Positions 8,027 to 16,944 of a stretch of 34,862 nucleotides of DNA are shown here, in pieces. The first letter of the stretch is position 1, and every line of letters starts with the position of its first letter. The stretch covers positions 1 through 34,862 of the forward strand of contig USQY01000015.1 of assembly GCA_900557045.1 (NCBI GenBank), in the 5' to 3' direction. This DNA comes from an uncultured Clostridium sp. (lineage in GTDB: Bacteria; Bacillota; Clostridia; TANB77; CAG-508). The notes under the pieces are model-generated. The model made no database searches. It was not told the DNA's origin and saw nothing but the letters and a program-made list of their open reading frames with translations. The translations under genes were made by a program, and so were the position numbers.

Positions 8027-8677
8027 TTAATCTCTTCTTTTACCAAAAATAGATAACATTCTTATAAAAATGTTAATAAAATCTAAATATAATTGCATAG
8101 CACAATAAATATGAATTTTATCTTGGTTTAAACTTTCATCTGTTGATAACATTTTAATTTTATTAATGTCATACATAGTTGTTCCAAAAAATACTATCAA
8201 TATTACCCAATCTAATATTAGATCTAACATAGTATTTCCTAAAAATAAATTTATTATTGAAACTATTAATCCAACTATTAAAAAAGTTGTTAGAATTGGT
8301 CCCCAATTTGTTAAATCATTTTTAGTAATATATCCATATAATCCTAATAATGCAAAAATTACTGCTGTTGCTACAAATAGTAATATTATTGATTGTAATT
8401 CAAAAACATAAAATATTGTCGATAGAGTTAATCCATTTATCATTGAATATATAAAATATAATATTGTAACTACTAATGGTGGTAATTTTTTAAATAATAA
8501 TGAAAATATTATAACTACTGCTAACTCTATTATTAATATTACCTGAAAAAATCCATCTCTTATCATGTTATAGCATAAATCTGTTTTATATGCGTAAATT
8601 GATATTATTGCTGTTCCTAATAAACCTAAAAACATCCAGAAGAAAGTTGTTGGTATTAATTTATATTCTTTTTCCAT
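8027..8677 (-). CDS. Bax inhibitor-1/YccA-family membrane protein
   Basis: The 216-aa product has about seven hydrophobic helices with very short loops, the topology of BI-1/YccA (TMBIM) proteins. The C-terminal half holds the family pattern ILDWVILIVFFGTTMYDINKIK, in which the buried Asp of the last helices is thought to act as a pH-sensitive gate for a Ca2+ leak. In bacteria, relatives (YetJ, YccA) conduct Ca2+ or modulate FtsH. The start has a strong AAAGGAGG site. It is monocistronic, with its own promoter (8702-8730). Confidence 0.85.
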   Translation of the reverse strand: MEKEYKLIPTTFFWMFLGLLGTAIISIYAYKTDLCYNMIRDGFFQVILIIELAVVIIFSLLFKKLPPLVVTILYFIYSMINGLTLSTIFYVFELQSIILLFVATAVIFALLGLYGYITKNDLTNWGPILTTFLIVGLIVSIINLFLGNTMLDLILDWVILIVFFGTTMYDINKIKMLSTDESLNQDKIHIYCAMQLYLDFINIFIRMLSIFGKRRD

Positions 8678-8701
8678 TTTTGTACCTCCTTTTACATATT
8701 A

Positions 8702-8730
8702 ATCATAACATATTGGGATTTAAAATTCAA
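8702..8730 (-). promoter_or_regulatory. promoter of the Bax-inhibitor-like gene
   Basis: On the minus strand TTGAAT and TATGAT are spaced by 17 bases, 25 bases before the start codon. Confidence 0.6.
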
Positions 8731-8833
8731 CGGGTTAAGATACTTGTTAATCTAAATTTATAACACCAAAATACAGAGCAAATTATAACTATTCAACCCA
8801 TCTTTTTGTTAAAAAATTTCAGTTTCTTATGTT

Positions 8834-9841
8834 TTATATTTTTATCTTTTTTAAATATTCAGCCATATCTTCATAAATTTTCAAAGTTTTCTTAAAATGT
8901 TCTAAATTTTCTTCATCAGTATTCATTGATTTTGGTAATTTTTGGCCATTAAATATTACTATTCTATCAAAAGCTGAACCTGTACCATATGCCTTTAACG
9001 CAATAGTTGCATTTTCTTCATTAATGAATTGTTTTGTTTCACCTTTTGGAGTAGCATATGTTAAACATTCTTTTAATATAATAGTTCTGTCTGTTTTATT
9101 TTCCATTAATTTTAGTATTTCCTCACTCGAAAGCATTCCATTTATATATTTAACAAATGGTCCCGGAAATCCATTTAATTCTGGTATGAAATAACCTACA
9201 TCAGATTTTATAACGGCTTTGTTTATTTTTTTAGCAGCATATATAGCTGAATATGCTGAAACATCTTCCACATTATATGATTGAATCTCAGGAGTTTCTA
9301 TTTTCTCTTGTATTAGATTCATTCCATTTTCTTTAAATATATCATTAGCAACTTTATATTTTCCAACATTTCCTGTAATCATTACAATTTCTGTCTTAAT
9401 TTTAATATACTTTTTTATAGTTTCTTTAACTTCATTAGTTATTTTGAGATTATCAATTATTTCTTCAGTTGTTTGCCATAAATATGCATCATGTTCTGTT
9501 AAAATAATATTATCTGTTTGTTCAACTTTAATAACAAAATTATATTGTCTTGCATTTTTTCCACTTCCGGATTTATAATCAAAACTATCTATATAATATA
9601 GTATTTCTTTCATATCACAGTTTGTTTCTTCTTTTACTTCTCTTGTCAATGCTGTTATTATATCTTCGCCCATTTCCATATTTCCACTTGGCAATTCATA
9701 AATTCCACCCATAAAATCTTCTGACTTTCTAGACATTATTAAAATTTTTCCATCTTCATTAATAATAATTGCTCCAACAACGTTCTTTTCAATTCCTTCT
9801 CTTTTTCCTTTTTCTAATAAATAATCATAATTATTCATCAT
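8834..9841 (-). CDS. Nudix hydrolase fused to a Ham1/ITPase-like domain
   Basis: Two house-cleaning nucleotide hydrolases are joined in one 335-aa chain. Residues ~15-145 are a Nudix domain: the box GNMEMGEDIITALTREVKEE keeps the G-x5-E-x7-REVKEE pattern for metal-dependent pyrophosphate cleavage. Residues ~150-330 resemble RdgB/Ham1/ITPA: MITGNVGKYKVANDIF (the TGNxxK phosphate loop), KSDVGYFIPELNGFPGPFV and GTGSAFDRIV. The classical C-terminal SHR motif is not visible and DDSGL is SDVGY, so substrate range or activity may differ from canonical XTP/dITP diphosphatases. The start at 9841 (MMNNYDYL) is chosen because AGAAAGG sits 8 bases upstream. A second Nudix gene lies 82 bases upstream on the same strand. 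Confidence 0.82.
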   Translation of the reverse strand: MMNNYDYLLEKGKREGIEKNVVGAIIINEDGKILIMSRKSEDFMGGIYELPSGNMEMGEDIITALTREVKEETNCDMKEILYYIDSFDYKSGSGKNARQYNFVIKVEQTDNIILTEHDAYLWQTTEEIIDNLKITNEVKETIKKYIKIKTEIVMITGNVGKYKVANDIFKENGMNLIQEKIETPEIQSYNVEDVSAYSAIYAAKKINKAVIKSDVGYFIPELNGFPGPFVKYINGMLSSEEILKLMENKTDRTIILKECLTYATPKGETKQFINEENATIALKAYGTGSAFDRIVIFNGQKLPKSMNTDEENLEHFKKTLKIYEDMAEYLKKIKI

Positions 9842-9923
9842 ATCAAATTCCTTTCTATTTATAATTAACATTTAATTTATTAATTATAATAAATATTTAT
9901 CAGATTCTTCCTGATTTAAACAT

Positions 9924-10460
9924 TTACGATATTATATTTTTTATATACTTACTATTATTTTTTAACCAATCCAGTAAAATTTCAAACTCTTCATAATGAT
10001 TTTTAAAAAATTTGCCTTCTTTCATTAAATTTTTTATTTCATCAACCGAAAACCAATGTACAGATGCAACTTCTTCTTCTTGTAATTTTAATTTATCAAT
10101 ATCAGGAACATCTATTTTTAAATAATAATCATCCCAAAATACCTTTTCAAATTTAGTTTTTCCACCATAATATAATTGTAAATCTTCCGGTTTTATATCA
10201 AGACCAATTTCTTCTTTTACTTCTGTTATAATTCCCTGAATACTATCTTCACCAGATTTTGGATGTCCTCCAGTTGTTGCATACTTTCCATTTTTTCTTT
10301 CACTTCTTTTTTGAATTAAAAACTTTCCTTCTGAATTTTGAATAAATACTAAAACTACAACTATGTATTTTCCTTCTGGAATATCTTCCCCTTTAAAAAT
10401 GGTTTCTCCTGTTAAGTTTCTATTTTCATCGTACAAATCTCTTTTTTCTATCACTTCCAT
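9924..10460 (-). CDS. Nudix hydrolase
   Basis: The 178-aa cytosolic protein has the Nudix box GHPKSGEDSIQGIITEVKEE; the usual Arg of REUxEE is Thr (TEVKEE), the Glu residues that bind Mg2+ remain. The N-terminal strand FKGEDIPEGKYIVVVLVFIQ and the C-terminal VHWFSVDEIKNLMKEGKFF are typical of small Nudix enzymes related to IPP isomerase or NUDT-type hydrolases. The substrate cannot be told. The ATG at 10460 fits an AGAAAGGGG site 11 bases upstream better than the in-frame GTG at 10472 that overlaps the site. Probably co-transcribed with the Nudix-Ham1 gene. Confidence 0.85.
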   Translation of the reverse strand: MEVIEKRDLYDENRNLTGETIFKGEDIPEGKYIVVVLVFIQNSEGKFLIQKRSERKNGKYATTGGHPKSGEDSIQGIITEVKEEIGLDIKPEDLQLYYGGKTKFEKVFWDDYYLKIDVPDIDKLKLQEEEVASVHWFSVDEIKNLMKEGKFFKNHYEEFEILLDWLKNNSKYIKNIIS

Positions 10461-10489
10461 TAAAATCCACACCCCTTTCTATTAGTATT

Positions 10490-10645
10490 TCAAATTCTAT
10501 AATTAAAAACATCTAAATTAGATTGAACTTTCATTTCTGATGTGTTATTTGCAATTGTTTTAAACTCTTCAAGCTAAATGCCAAAGCCAGCGTATTAATT
10601 TACATAATCATCTTTTGCATCACAAATTTTGCAAAATTTTATCAA
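10490..10645 (-). pseudogene. decayed small gene with two internal stops
   Basis: A GAGGTG site precedes a 51-codon frame starting TTG: LIKFCKICDAKDDYVN, then TAA, YAGFGI, then TAG, LEEFKTIANNTSEMKVQSNL and a short tail. The CxxC pair and the continuity of protein-like sequence through both stops suggest a small zinc-ribbon-like protein that has been inactivated by nonsense mutation. It sits 30 bases upstream of the Nudix gene on the same strand. It could also be chance, given the short length. Confidence 0.4.
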
Positions 10646-10701
10646 TTGCTTTCACCTCATATGTAATTATATAATAAAATAATTTTATAGTAAATAAAAA
10701 A

Positions 10702-10730
10702 AATAGATAATCTTTTGATTATCTATTTTT
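10702..10730. terminator. bidirectional terminator
   Basis: AATAGATAATC and GATTATCTATT form a perfect 11-bp stem with a TTTT loop, with an A-run before and TTT after. The related stem at 30762-30805 has the core ATAGACAATC. Confidence 0.7.
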
Positions 10731-10974
10731 GGCTCGTTTAGCACTTCCGTATGCGAAAAATACGAGCTCTAAATTTATAATTATATTTTATGTTTGATTC
10801 TATGGTTATAATTTAACATAACTTTTTAAATAAATCAAGTATTTTTATTAATTTATTAAATAAACAATCTAGGTTACTTCAATTTTGTTTTTCAAATGTT
10901 TTAATTATTAATTATATTTTAAAATTTTGTTGAATTCGAATTTCATTTTTAGATGCACAATAACCTATTATTAG

Positions 10975-11005
10975 AAAAGGGAGAGAAATAAATTCTCCCC
11001 CCTTC
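10975..11005 (-). terminator. terminator of the KsgA-like gene
   Basis: On the minus strand GGGAGA and TCTCCC pair around an AT-rich loop and are followed by TTTTCT, directly after the stop codon. Confidence 0.7.
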
Positions 11006-11008
11006 CGT

Positions 11009-12154
11009 TTAACCAGTTGCGAGTTTCTTAGTTAATTCTTCTTTGTCAATAAATTCCAAACCTCTATGAAGAAGAGCATTATATCTTTCTTCATTATAAA
11101 GGTAAGCATATGTTTCTTCTGCTTTCTTCTGCCATTTTGTCACAACACTCTGTTCTTCTTCCTCTTCATCCCATTCTTCTGTTTCATCGTAGTCATATCT
11201 TCCGGTTTTTATGAAATAATCATACGAATCCTCATATGAGCGATGAGTGCCTGTCCTTTTGTTTGAGCTTTTCATCTTGGTATCATTTCTGATTAAATCC
11301 TTGATGAGTTGTGAAATCTGGGCATTCGTCAAATCATAGACATTACTGCACTCAATTGATTTAGAAGTAAAGCTTCTGTTTTGCTGCTGATTAGACTTTG
11401 CTTTATGCTTGTTAATATTATAAATTCTTCCCTGCAACAGCATTGTCTGATATACCTTGCCGACCGTAGCATTTCTGCCGTCTCTGTCCATGAGAATCTC
11501 ACGCATTATTCTGTCAACAGTAGTCTTCTTCTTTTTCGGTGTTAAATTCACAAGGAAAGAAGTTACTGCGGGTTCGGGAAAAAATGCAGAACTCGGAATG
11601 ACCTGTGCAATATCGACATCCAAATATGTCTGACATATTGCAGAAATACATCCAAATTCATAATTAAAATGCCTGCTTTTTCCTTCTGTTACCTGAATTG
11701 GAGCTACCATTTTCCTTACCGAGTTCTGAGATACAACCAAAGTAATGCTTTTAACATTAGAACTCTTAATATCCTTATTATCTTTATAAAGTGCACCAGA
11801 TTGTGCAAGCTTAACAAGAAAAGGTTCTGTGATTGTATACGGCAAGTTGGCAACAATTCTGTCGTACTCCAGATAAGAATGGTCAAGAGCATTTCCCTCA
11901 ATGATTGTCACGTTGGGATAGTCCTCAAACTTCTTCTTGAGCAACTCTGCATAATAATGGTCAAGTTCCAATACAGTCAAAGATGCACATTTCGGAGCAA
12001 GTACTTCAGTGAGTGCACCAGCACCTCCACCAATTTCTACTACATTTTCTCCTTCACCAATATTTGCCTTCCGGCAAATCTCTGCAGTGACATCCTTGTC
12101 GACCATAAAATGCTGGTCTTTTGTCGGATTCGGTTTTTTTTCAAATTCAGTCAT
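11009..12154 (-). CDS. KsgA/Erm-family rRNA adenine dimethyltransferase-like protein
   Basis: The 381-aa product has a class I SAM-methyltransferase fold of the KsgA/Dim1/Erm type. QHFMVDKDV (15-23) is the N-terminal Q-x-F-L-x-D motif, VVEIGGGAGALTEVL (38-52) binds SAM, EGNALD is motif III and ANLPYTITEPFL (102-113) is the N-L-P-Y catalytic motif of N6-adenine methylases. SSAFFPEPAVTSFLVNLTP matches the end of the KsgA catalytic domain. A ~150-residue C-terminal extension follows, with an acidic patch (DETEEWDEEEEEQ, about 328-340), absent from housekeeping KsgA. It probably methylates 16S or 23S rRNA, perhaps for resistance. The gene is more GC-rich than its neighbours, uses CGG for Arg and has a consensus promoter, all suggesting transfer. 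Confidence 0.78.
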   Translation of the reverse strand: MTEFEKKPNPTKDQHFMVDKDVTAEICRKANIGEGENVVEIGGGAGALTEVLAPKCASLTVLELDHYYAELLKKKFEDYPNVTIIEGNALDHSYLEYDRIVANLPYTITEPFLVKLAQSGALYKDNKDIKSSNVKSITLVVSQNSVRKMVAPIQVTEGKSRHFNYEFGCISAICQTYLDVDIAQVIPSSAFFPEPAVTSFLVNLTPKKKKTTVDRIMREILMDRDGRNATVGKVYQTMLLQGRIYNINKHKAKSNQQQNRSFTSKSIECSNVYDLTNAQISQLIKDLIRNDTKMKSSNKRTGTHRSYEDSYDYFIKTGRYDYDETEEWDEEEEEQSVVTKWQKKAEETYAYLYNEERYNALLHRGLEFIDKEELTKKLATG

Positions 12155-12228
12155 GATGAATTCCTCCTTAAGTAATAATCGTTATGACCACAACTAGTTA
12201 ATCCTATAAAAATATATTTACATAAAAT

Positions 12229-12257
12229 ATTATAACATTTATTTTGTATTATGTCAA
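12229..12257 (-). promoter_or_regulatory. perfect consensus promoter of the KsgA-like gene
   Basis: On the minus strand TTGACA and TATAAT are separated by exactly 17 bases. The -35 element overlaps the end of the upstream MFS gene. A leader of about 70 bases follows, then AAGGAGG. I saw no leader peptide of the Erm type. Confidence 0.85.
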
Positions 12258-13435
12258 ATTCGTGATGGATTATTTTTATCGCATAGCATTTTAGTATTAT
12301 TATTAAAAATTTTTTTATACAATATAATAGGAATAAATTTCAAACATTGAAACATAATAAAAGCATTAATAATTCCTATATGATCTGCTAATCCTCCAAG
12401 TATAACCGCTATAATAGAAAAAATTATATTTTTTGCAAATGACTTTATAGAGCCCATACTTGCTCTATACTTTTCATTATATAACTTCTGTTCAATATCC
12501 ATTTGAATAACTTCGGTAGTAAAAAGCGAATTTGATGTCATTATAATTGGTGAATAGATATTTTTTATAAAAACACCTACACAATTTGATAAAATGCTAT
12601 ATATATTAGAAATAACATATAATTTATGTGTTCCAATTCTTTTCATTATCTTCCCACTAAACCAATTTGCTATAAATGCTCCAATATTAGATAAAACTCC
12701 TGGTATACCTAGTGCCCATTCTGGCCATACTAATGCATAAAAAGTGCTTCTAAACTGAAAACAAGCTTCACCAATCCCATCATTTATCCCATCTGCAATT
12801 ATCTGCATGCGTAAAATATTGTTGTTCTTTACCAAAACTATTGCTTCCTTTGTAATTTGTAAAATATTTTCTGTATTCTTTTCTTCCACAACATCTTCTA
12901 ATAAAAAAGAGCAAATTAACTGTAAAGCTTTTGGGACAATTGTTAGAAAAATAACAAACCTAAAAGATGTAAAATTAACTATAAATGTTCCAATCATGGC
13001 TGAAACAGCACCTGCCAAATAAATCATGGAATTTACTTTTCCAATATAAACTTTGTATTGTTCTTTTTTATCTTTTTCAATTAAATCATATATATATGCC
13101 TGATTATTCCCGCTAAAAAAAGCAATTTCTAATCCATTAAATAGAGAAGCAATAATTAATCCCATATAATTTTCTGCAATACCTAAAATTACTATGTATG
13201 TTAATGAAGAAATACTTCCCAAGATTATCGTCTTTTTTCTTCCTATTTTGTCAGATATGATTCCAGTTGGTATTTCAAATATGCATGACGAAATAGTAGC
13301 AATGCTAAAAATACTCATGGCTAAAGCCATTGAATTTGTTACCTGCACATAGTATAATATAGCGATGACACCATATAACTTAAATTCAGACATCAAGTTT
13401 AAGAAAGCCATTATTTTTATACTCTTTTTTTTCAT
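12254..13435 (-). CDS. MFS transporter (drug-efflux type)
   Basis: The 393-aa membrane protein has about 12 hydrophobic helices. GIISDKIGRKKTIILGS (about 57-73) is the loop 2-3 signature G-x3-D-x2-G-R-[RK] of the major facilitator superfamily. The second half has a degenerate copy (NWFSGKIMKRIGTHKLYVIS). The substrate is unknown; the topology and size fit a proton-driven exporter of small molecules. It is the last gene of the queD-queE-folE-MFS run, starting 7 bases after folE, with its ribosome site (AAAGGTAAG) overlapping folE. Its operon position suggests export of, or resistance to, a product related to the 7-deazapurine pathway. A pathway-unrelated exporter is possible. Confidence 0.8.
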   Translation of the reverse strand: MKKKSIKIMAFLNLMSEFKLYGVIAILYYVQVTNSMALAMSIFSIATISSCIFEIPTGIISDKIGRKKTIILGSISSLTYIVILGIAENYMGLIIASLFNGLEIAFFSGNNQAYIYDLIEKDKKEQYKVYIGKVNSMIYLAGAVSAMIGTFIVNFTSFRFVIFLTIVPKALQLICSFLLEDVVEEKNTENILQITKEAIVLVKNNNILRMQIIADGINDGIGEACFQFRSTFYALVWPEWALGIPGVLSNIGAFIANWFSGKIMKRIGTHKLYVISNIYSILSNCVGVFIKNIYSPIIMTSNSLFTTEVIQMDIEQKLYNEKYRASMGSIKSFAKNIIFSIIAVILGGLADHIGIINAFIMFQCLKFIPIILYKKIFNNNTKMLCDKNNPSRI

Positions 13436-13442
13436 ATATAGC

Positions 13443-14021
<579 letters not shown>

Positions 14022-14048
14022 TTAATTTCACCCTCTCTATTAATTTAT

Positions 14049-14700
14049 TTATACCCCTCTTTCATCCGGTTTCCATACTATCTTATGTAATTGTACTTGC
14101 ATCCTTACCTTTTGCATATTTATACCTTGCGAATTGCATTCTTTCATAAATTCTACTATTTTCTTTAAATCTATATCTCCAAAAATAGGACTTAAATATA
14201 CATAACACTTTAAATCATATTTTTTCAGTATTTTTTTTACAGTATTAAAATCTCCTTCATTAATAACAAATTTTAAAACATCATTTTCAGTCAATTTTTC
14301 AAGATTGCTTAAATTCATTGATTTTTCCATTAAGCTAGAAGGACACTTATAATCCATTGTAATCAAACATTTTCCAAGATAATTTTTAATATCTATTGAG
14401 CCATTTGTTTCAATATTAATATTATATCCTTTATTCAATAATTTTGAAATTAATTCATCAATATCTTTATGAATTAATGGCTCTCCACCAGTTATTGTAA
14501 TATTCTTAAATCCAATTTTATCAACTTCTTCTATTATTCTCTCTATACTAAGTTCTTCTCCCAAATTATTTTCAAGAGCATATTTCGTATCACAATATGA
14601 ACATCTTAAATTGCATCCGCTTAGTCGAATAAAACATGCCAACTCACCAGTTCTTATTCCTTCTCCGATCAATGCTTCCAAATATTTCTACAACATTCAT
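14049..14700 (-). CDS. queE: 7-carboxy-7-deazaguanine synthase, with a +1 frame break at an in-frame CGG
   Basis: QueE is a radical-SAM enzyme that turns 6-carboxytetrahydropterin into 7-carboxy-7-deazaguanine. CNLRCSYC is the CX3CX2C iron-sulphur motif variant, and ITGGEPLIHKD the downstream glycine motif. The natural start is the ATG at 14700, overlapping the queD stop as TAATG. It reads MNVVEIFGSID and then meets CGG (14667-14665). Frame 0 stops within a few codons; skipping the C at 14667 resumes with GEGIRTGELACFIRLSGC, the expected family sequence, giving 216 aa. A TTG at 14681 would keep the frame open but has no ribosome site and loses the conserved N-terminus. This is one of six identical breaks in the window; nonfunctional gene, recoding and sequencing error are the options. 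Confidence 0.85.
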
Positions 14701-15038
14701 TACTCATCCACCTCATATATTGCAATGTTATCTTGGCTTTCCTGAACGCTTACTTTATAGCATTTTTCACCTAATTCATTTGCAATCCATTTTGCTATAT
14801 TTTCAGCTGTTGTATTAAATGGTAATACCTCATTTAAGTTTTGATGATCTAACTTATTTTTTATTTTTTCCTTTATATGTGTAAAATCCATAACCATTCC
14901 ATCTTTATTTAACTCTTTGCTTTTCATATAAATCTCAATAATCCAATTGTGTCCATGTAAATTTTCACATTTGCTCTTATATGATAGTTTTAAACTATGA
15001 CTTGCACTAACTTCTAATGTTTTTTTTACATAATACAT
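14700..15038 (-). CDS. queD: 6-carboxy-5,6,7,8-tetrahydropterin synthase
   Basis: QueD converts dihydroneopterin triphosphate to 6-carboxytetrahydropterin, the second step of preQ0 synthesis. The 112-aa protein has the zinc site and catalytic Cys in KCENLHGHNW, an upstream zinc His in SASHSLKL, MVMDFTHIKEKIKNKLDHQNLNEV, and the C-terminal PFNTTAENIAKWIANEL and SVQES. The ATG at 15038 is chosen (GGGAG 8 bases upstream) over an earlier in-frame ATG overlapping the ribosome site. It is the first gene of the operon and overlaps queE by one base (TAATG), so the two are probably translationally coupled. Confidence 0.93.
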   Translation of the reverse strand: MYYVKKTLEVSASHSLKLSYKSKCENLHGHNWIIEIYMKSKELNKDGMVMDFTHIKEKIKNKLDHQNLNEVLPFNTTAENIAKWIANELGEKCYKVSVQESQDNIAIYEVDE

Positions 15039-15068
15039 AAAAATCACTCCCATTCAATATTTTGTATG

Positions 15069-15097
15069 ATTTTATCATATTTTTTTATTTATGTAAA
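15069..15097 (-). promoter_or_regulatory. promoter of queD-queE-folE-MFS
   Basis: On the minus strand TTTACA and TAAAAT are spaced by 17 bases, about 30 bases before the queD start. The leader is too short for a preQ1 riboswitch. Confidence 0.65.
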
Positions 15098-15123
15098 GTG
15101 TTTATAAACTAAAGTATTAAAAG

Positions 15124-15157
15124 AAAGAGGGTAAGCACACATACTTACCCTCTTTCT
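15124..15157 (-). terminator. strong terminator of the carbamoyltransferase gene
   Basis: GAAAGAGGGTAAG and its exact complement form a 13-bp stem around an 8-base loop, beginning right at the stop codon and followed by a T-rich run on the minus strand. Confidence 0.9.
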
Positions 15158-16804
15158 TTAGGACTTCAAATCAATAATATAATTACCAATTGCTAAATAA
15201 TCCAATTTCATTGCAACAGCACTTTTTAAAGCTTTTTCAGGCGTTGCCACAATTGGTTCACCCTTAACATTAAAAGAAGTATTTATTACAACTGGTATCC
15301 CCGTCAAATTATAAAACTCCTCAATGATAGAATAAAACCTTGGATTATATTCCTTTGTTACAGACTGCACTCTTGCTGTTCCATCCACATGAGTAACTGC
15401 TTCAAGATACTTCTGCTTTTCTTGCAAAATTCTGCTATTTATTGTCATATACGGAGAGAACTTTTTACTTTCAAAAAAATCTCCTTGTTTCTCGAACAAA
15501 ACAGCAGGTGCTAAAGGTCTCCAGAGTTCTCTGCCTTTTAGCCCATTAAGTTTTATCCACATATCCATTTTTCTTGGATCTGCAATAAGACTCCTATTTC
15601 CTAAAGCCCTCGGTCCAAATTCTAATCTTCCCTGGAAATTTGCAACAATATTACCATTAGCAATAAGCTTAGCTATATCTTTTCCAAGATGTTCCGATTC
15701 AATATACGTGTACTTACACTTTCTTACAAATTCTTGTATATAGGTATCTGAATAGCTATTGCCCTGATACGGAATCATTTCAAACTTGACCGTTTCACCA
15801 TAATCAACAGCAATCTTAATTGCAGCTCCCAGTGATATTCCTCCATCATTTGCTGCTGGCTGAGTAAAAATTTCATTGACATCAGGCAATTCAGATAAAA
15901 TACCTGATGCAGCACAATTTAATCCGACTCCACCAGCAATTGCAACATTTTTTACGTTATACTTTCTGCAGTTAAAAATAACCATTTTAGTTAAAATCTC
16001 TTCCAATAATTTTTGGCATGATGCCGCAAGATTTGCATACGTAACAACATCATTGTCAATTTCTGTTATTCCTTTGCCTCTTCTTTTAACAATTCTTGAA
16101 AGCAATTTTGACCAAGTCTTGATAGTTTCTTCTTCTTCATCTTTACTTTTCTTTTTTATAGAAAAACAACAATGAAGTTTTCCTTCTTCATCTGCATATA
16201 AGTATTTTTTCAAATCTTCCAAGTAAACAGGTTCTCCAAAAGGAGCTAAACCCATTGTTTTACCTTCCTGACCTGAATGGAAACCTATATGCTCTGTTAC
16301 TGCTGCATAGAAGTAACCTAAAGAAATCGGTGTTTCATAAACCTTTCTTAACTTTTTTAAACCTCTGTCGCCAATAAAAACAGATGTAGCAATATATTCA
16401 CCCTGTCCATCTAATACAAGCACTAATGCTTTATCGAATCCAGACGGATAAAAAGCACTACACGCATGAGCGATATGATGTTCAACATACTCTATTTTAT
16501 CAGAGTATGCACTTGTTCCGAAAAGTTCCTTAGAAACTTCTGTCTTACTCATAAACCGACTACCAAACATACTCCAAAGTTCGGGATAATTCCACCCAAT
16601 AGCAACCTTATCGATATCATTCATACTAATTTGTTCCCTACTAAGAATCATCTCTATAGATTTCTTTGGAATCATGTCATAAGCATGCCTTATTCCTACC
16701 AGCCTTTCTTCTTCAATAGCGAATTTAAGTTTTCCGTCTACCAACAGAGATGCTCCACCATCATGTCCTCTCACAGTCCAACCATTCAATCCTAAGATTT
16801 TCAT
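15158..16804 (-). CDS. NodU/TobZ-family carbamoyltransferase
   Basis: The 548-aa enzyme belongs to the family that transfers a carbamoyl group from carbamoyl phosphate, through carbamoyl-AMP, to a hydroxyl of a sugar, antibiotic or nucleoside-like acceptor. The N-terminal Kae1-like ASKHA domain (about 1-350) starts MKILGLNGWTVRGHDGGASL. It has the metal-binding HHIAHA (109-114), LVLDGQGEYIATSVF and the nucleotide motif AGGVGLNCAASG. The C-terminal NodU domain (about 365-545) has FGPRALGNRSLIADPRKMD and GIPVVINTSFNVKGEPIV. Both halves look complete. It is monocistronic with a perfect promoter. More GC-rich than its neighbours and with an in-frame CGG (Arg), it looks imported. The acceptor is unknown; nearby preQ0 genes make a 7-deazapurine nucleoside plausible. 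Confidence 0.88.
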   Translation of the reverse strand: MKILGLNGWTVRGHDGGASLLVDGKLKFAIEEERLVGIRHAYDMIPKKSIEMILSREQISMNDIDKVAIGWNYPELWSMFGSRFMSKTEVSKELFGTSAYSDKIEYVEHHIAHACSAFYPSGFDKALVLVLDGQGEYIATSVFIGDRGLKKLRKVYETPISLGYFYAAVTEHIGFHSGQEGKTMGLAPFGEPVYLEDLKKYLYADEEGKLHCCFSIKKKSKDEEEETIKTWSKLLSRIVKRRGKGITEIDNDVVTYANLAASCQKLLEEILTKMVIFNCRKYNVKNVAIAGGVGLNCAASGILSELPDVNEIFTQPAANDGGISLGAAIKIAVDYGETVKFEMIPYQGNSYSDTYIQEFVRKCKYTYIESEHLGKDIAKLIANGNIVANFQGRLEFGPRALGNRSLIADPRKMDMWIKLNGLKGRELWRPLAPAVLFEKQGDFFESKKFSPYMTINSRILQEKQKYLEAVTHVDGTARVQSVTKEYNPRFYSIIEEFYNLTGIPVVINTSFNVKGEPIVATPEKALKSAVAMKLDYLAIGNYIIDLKS

Positions 16805-16915
16805 AAATTTTCCTCCTTCAGAAATTTGATAATTATATTATTAAATTTTCAATGTGCCCTAAATCGAAGCTAAAATATTAACTCCAATTTAATTAAAAAA
16901 ATTTTAACTATGCGA

Positions 16916-16944
16916 ATTATATCACTTTTTTTGTTTTATGTCAA
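16916..16944 (-). promoter_or_regulatory. perfect consensus promoter of the carbamoyltransferase gene
   Basis: On the minus strand TTGACA and TATAAT are separated by 17 bases. The -35 element lies across the stop region of the upstream symporter gene, the same arrangement as at 12229-12257. The leader is about 110 bases. Confidence 0.85.

Larger units (their letters stand above)
10646..11008. other. intergenic region with terminators and a small GC-rich element
   Basis: No gene is seen. It holds a bidirectional terminator (10702-10730) and then 10731-10770, a stretch more GC-rich than its surroundings with complementary ends (GCTCGT/ACGAGC) and an inner CGTAT/ATACG stem. AT-rich sequence without visible signals follows, then the terminator of the KsgA-like gene (10975-11005). 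Confidence 0.6.

Noticed and set aside
12155..12228. Erm-type leader peptide controlling the KsgA-like gene
   Set aside because: The leader has no ATG- or GTG-started short frame with a ribosome site and no clear alternating hairpins.
15039..15110. preQ1 riboswitch upstream of queD
   Set aside because: The leader is about 30 bases and has no stem-loop plus A-rich tail. The queC leader (21640-21735) also lacks one.
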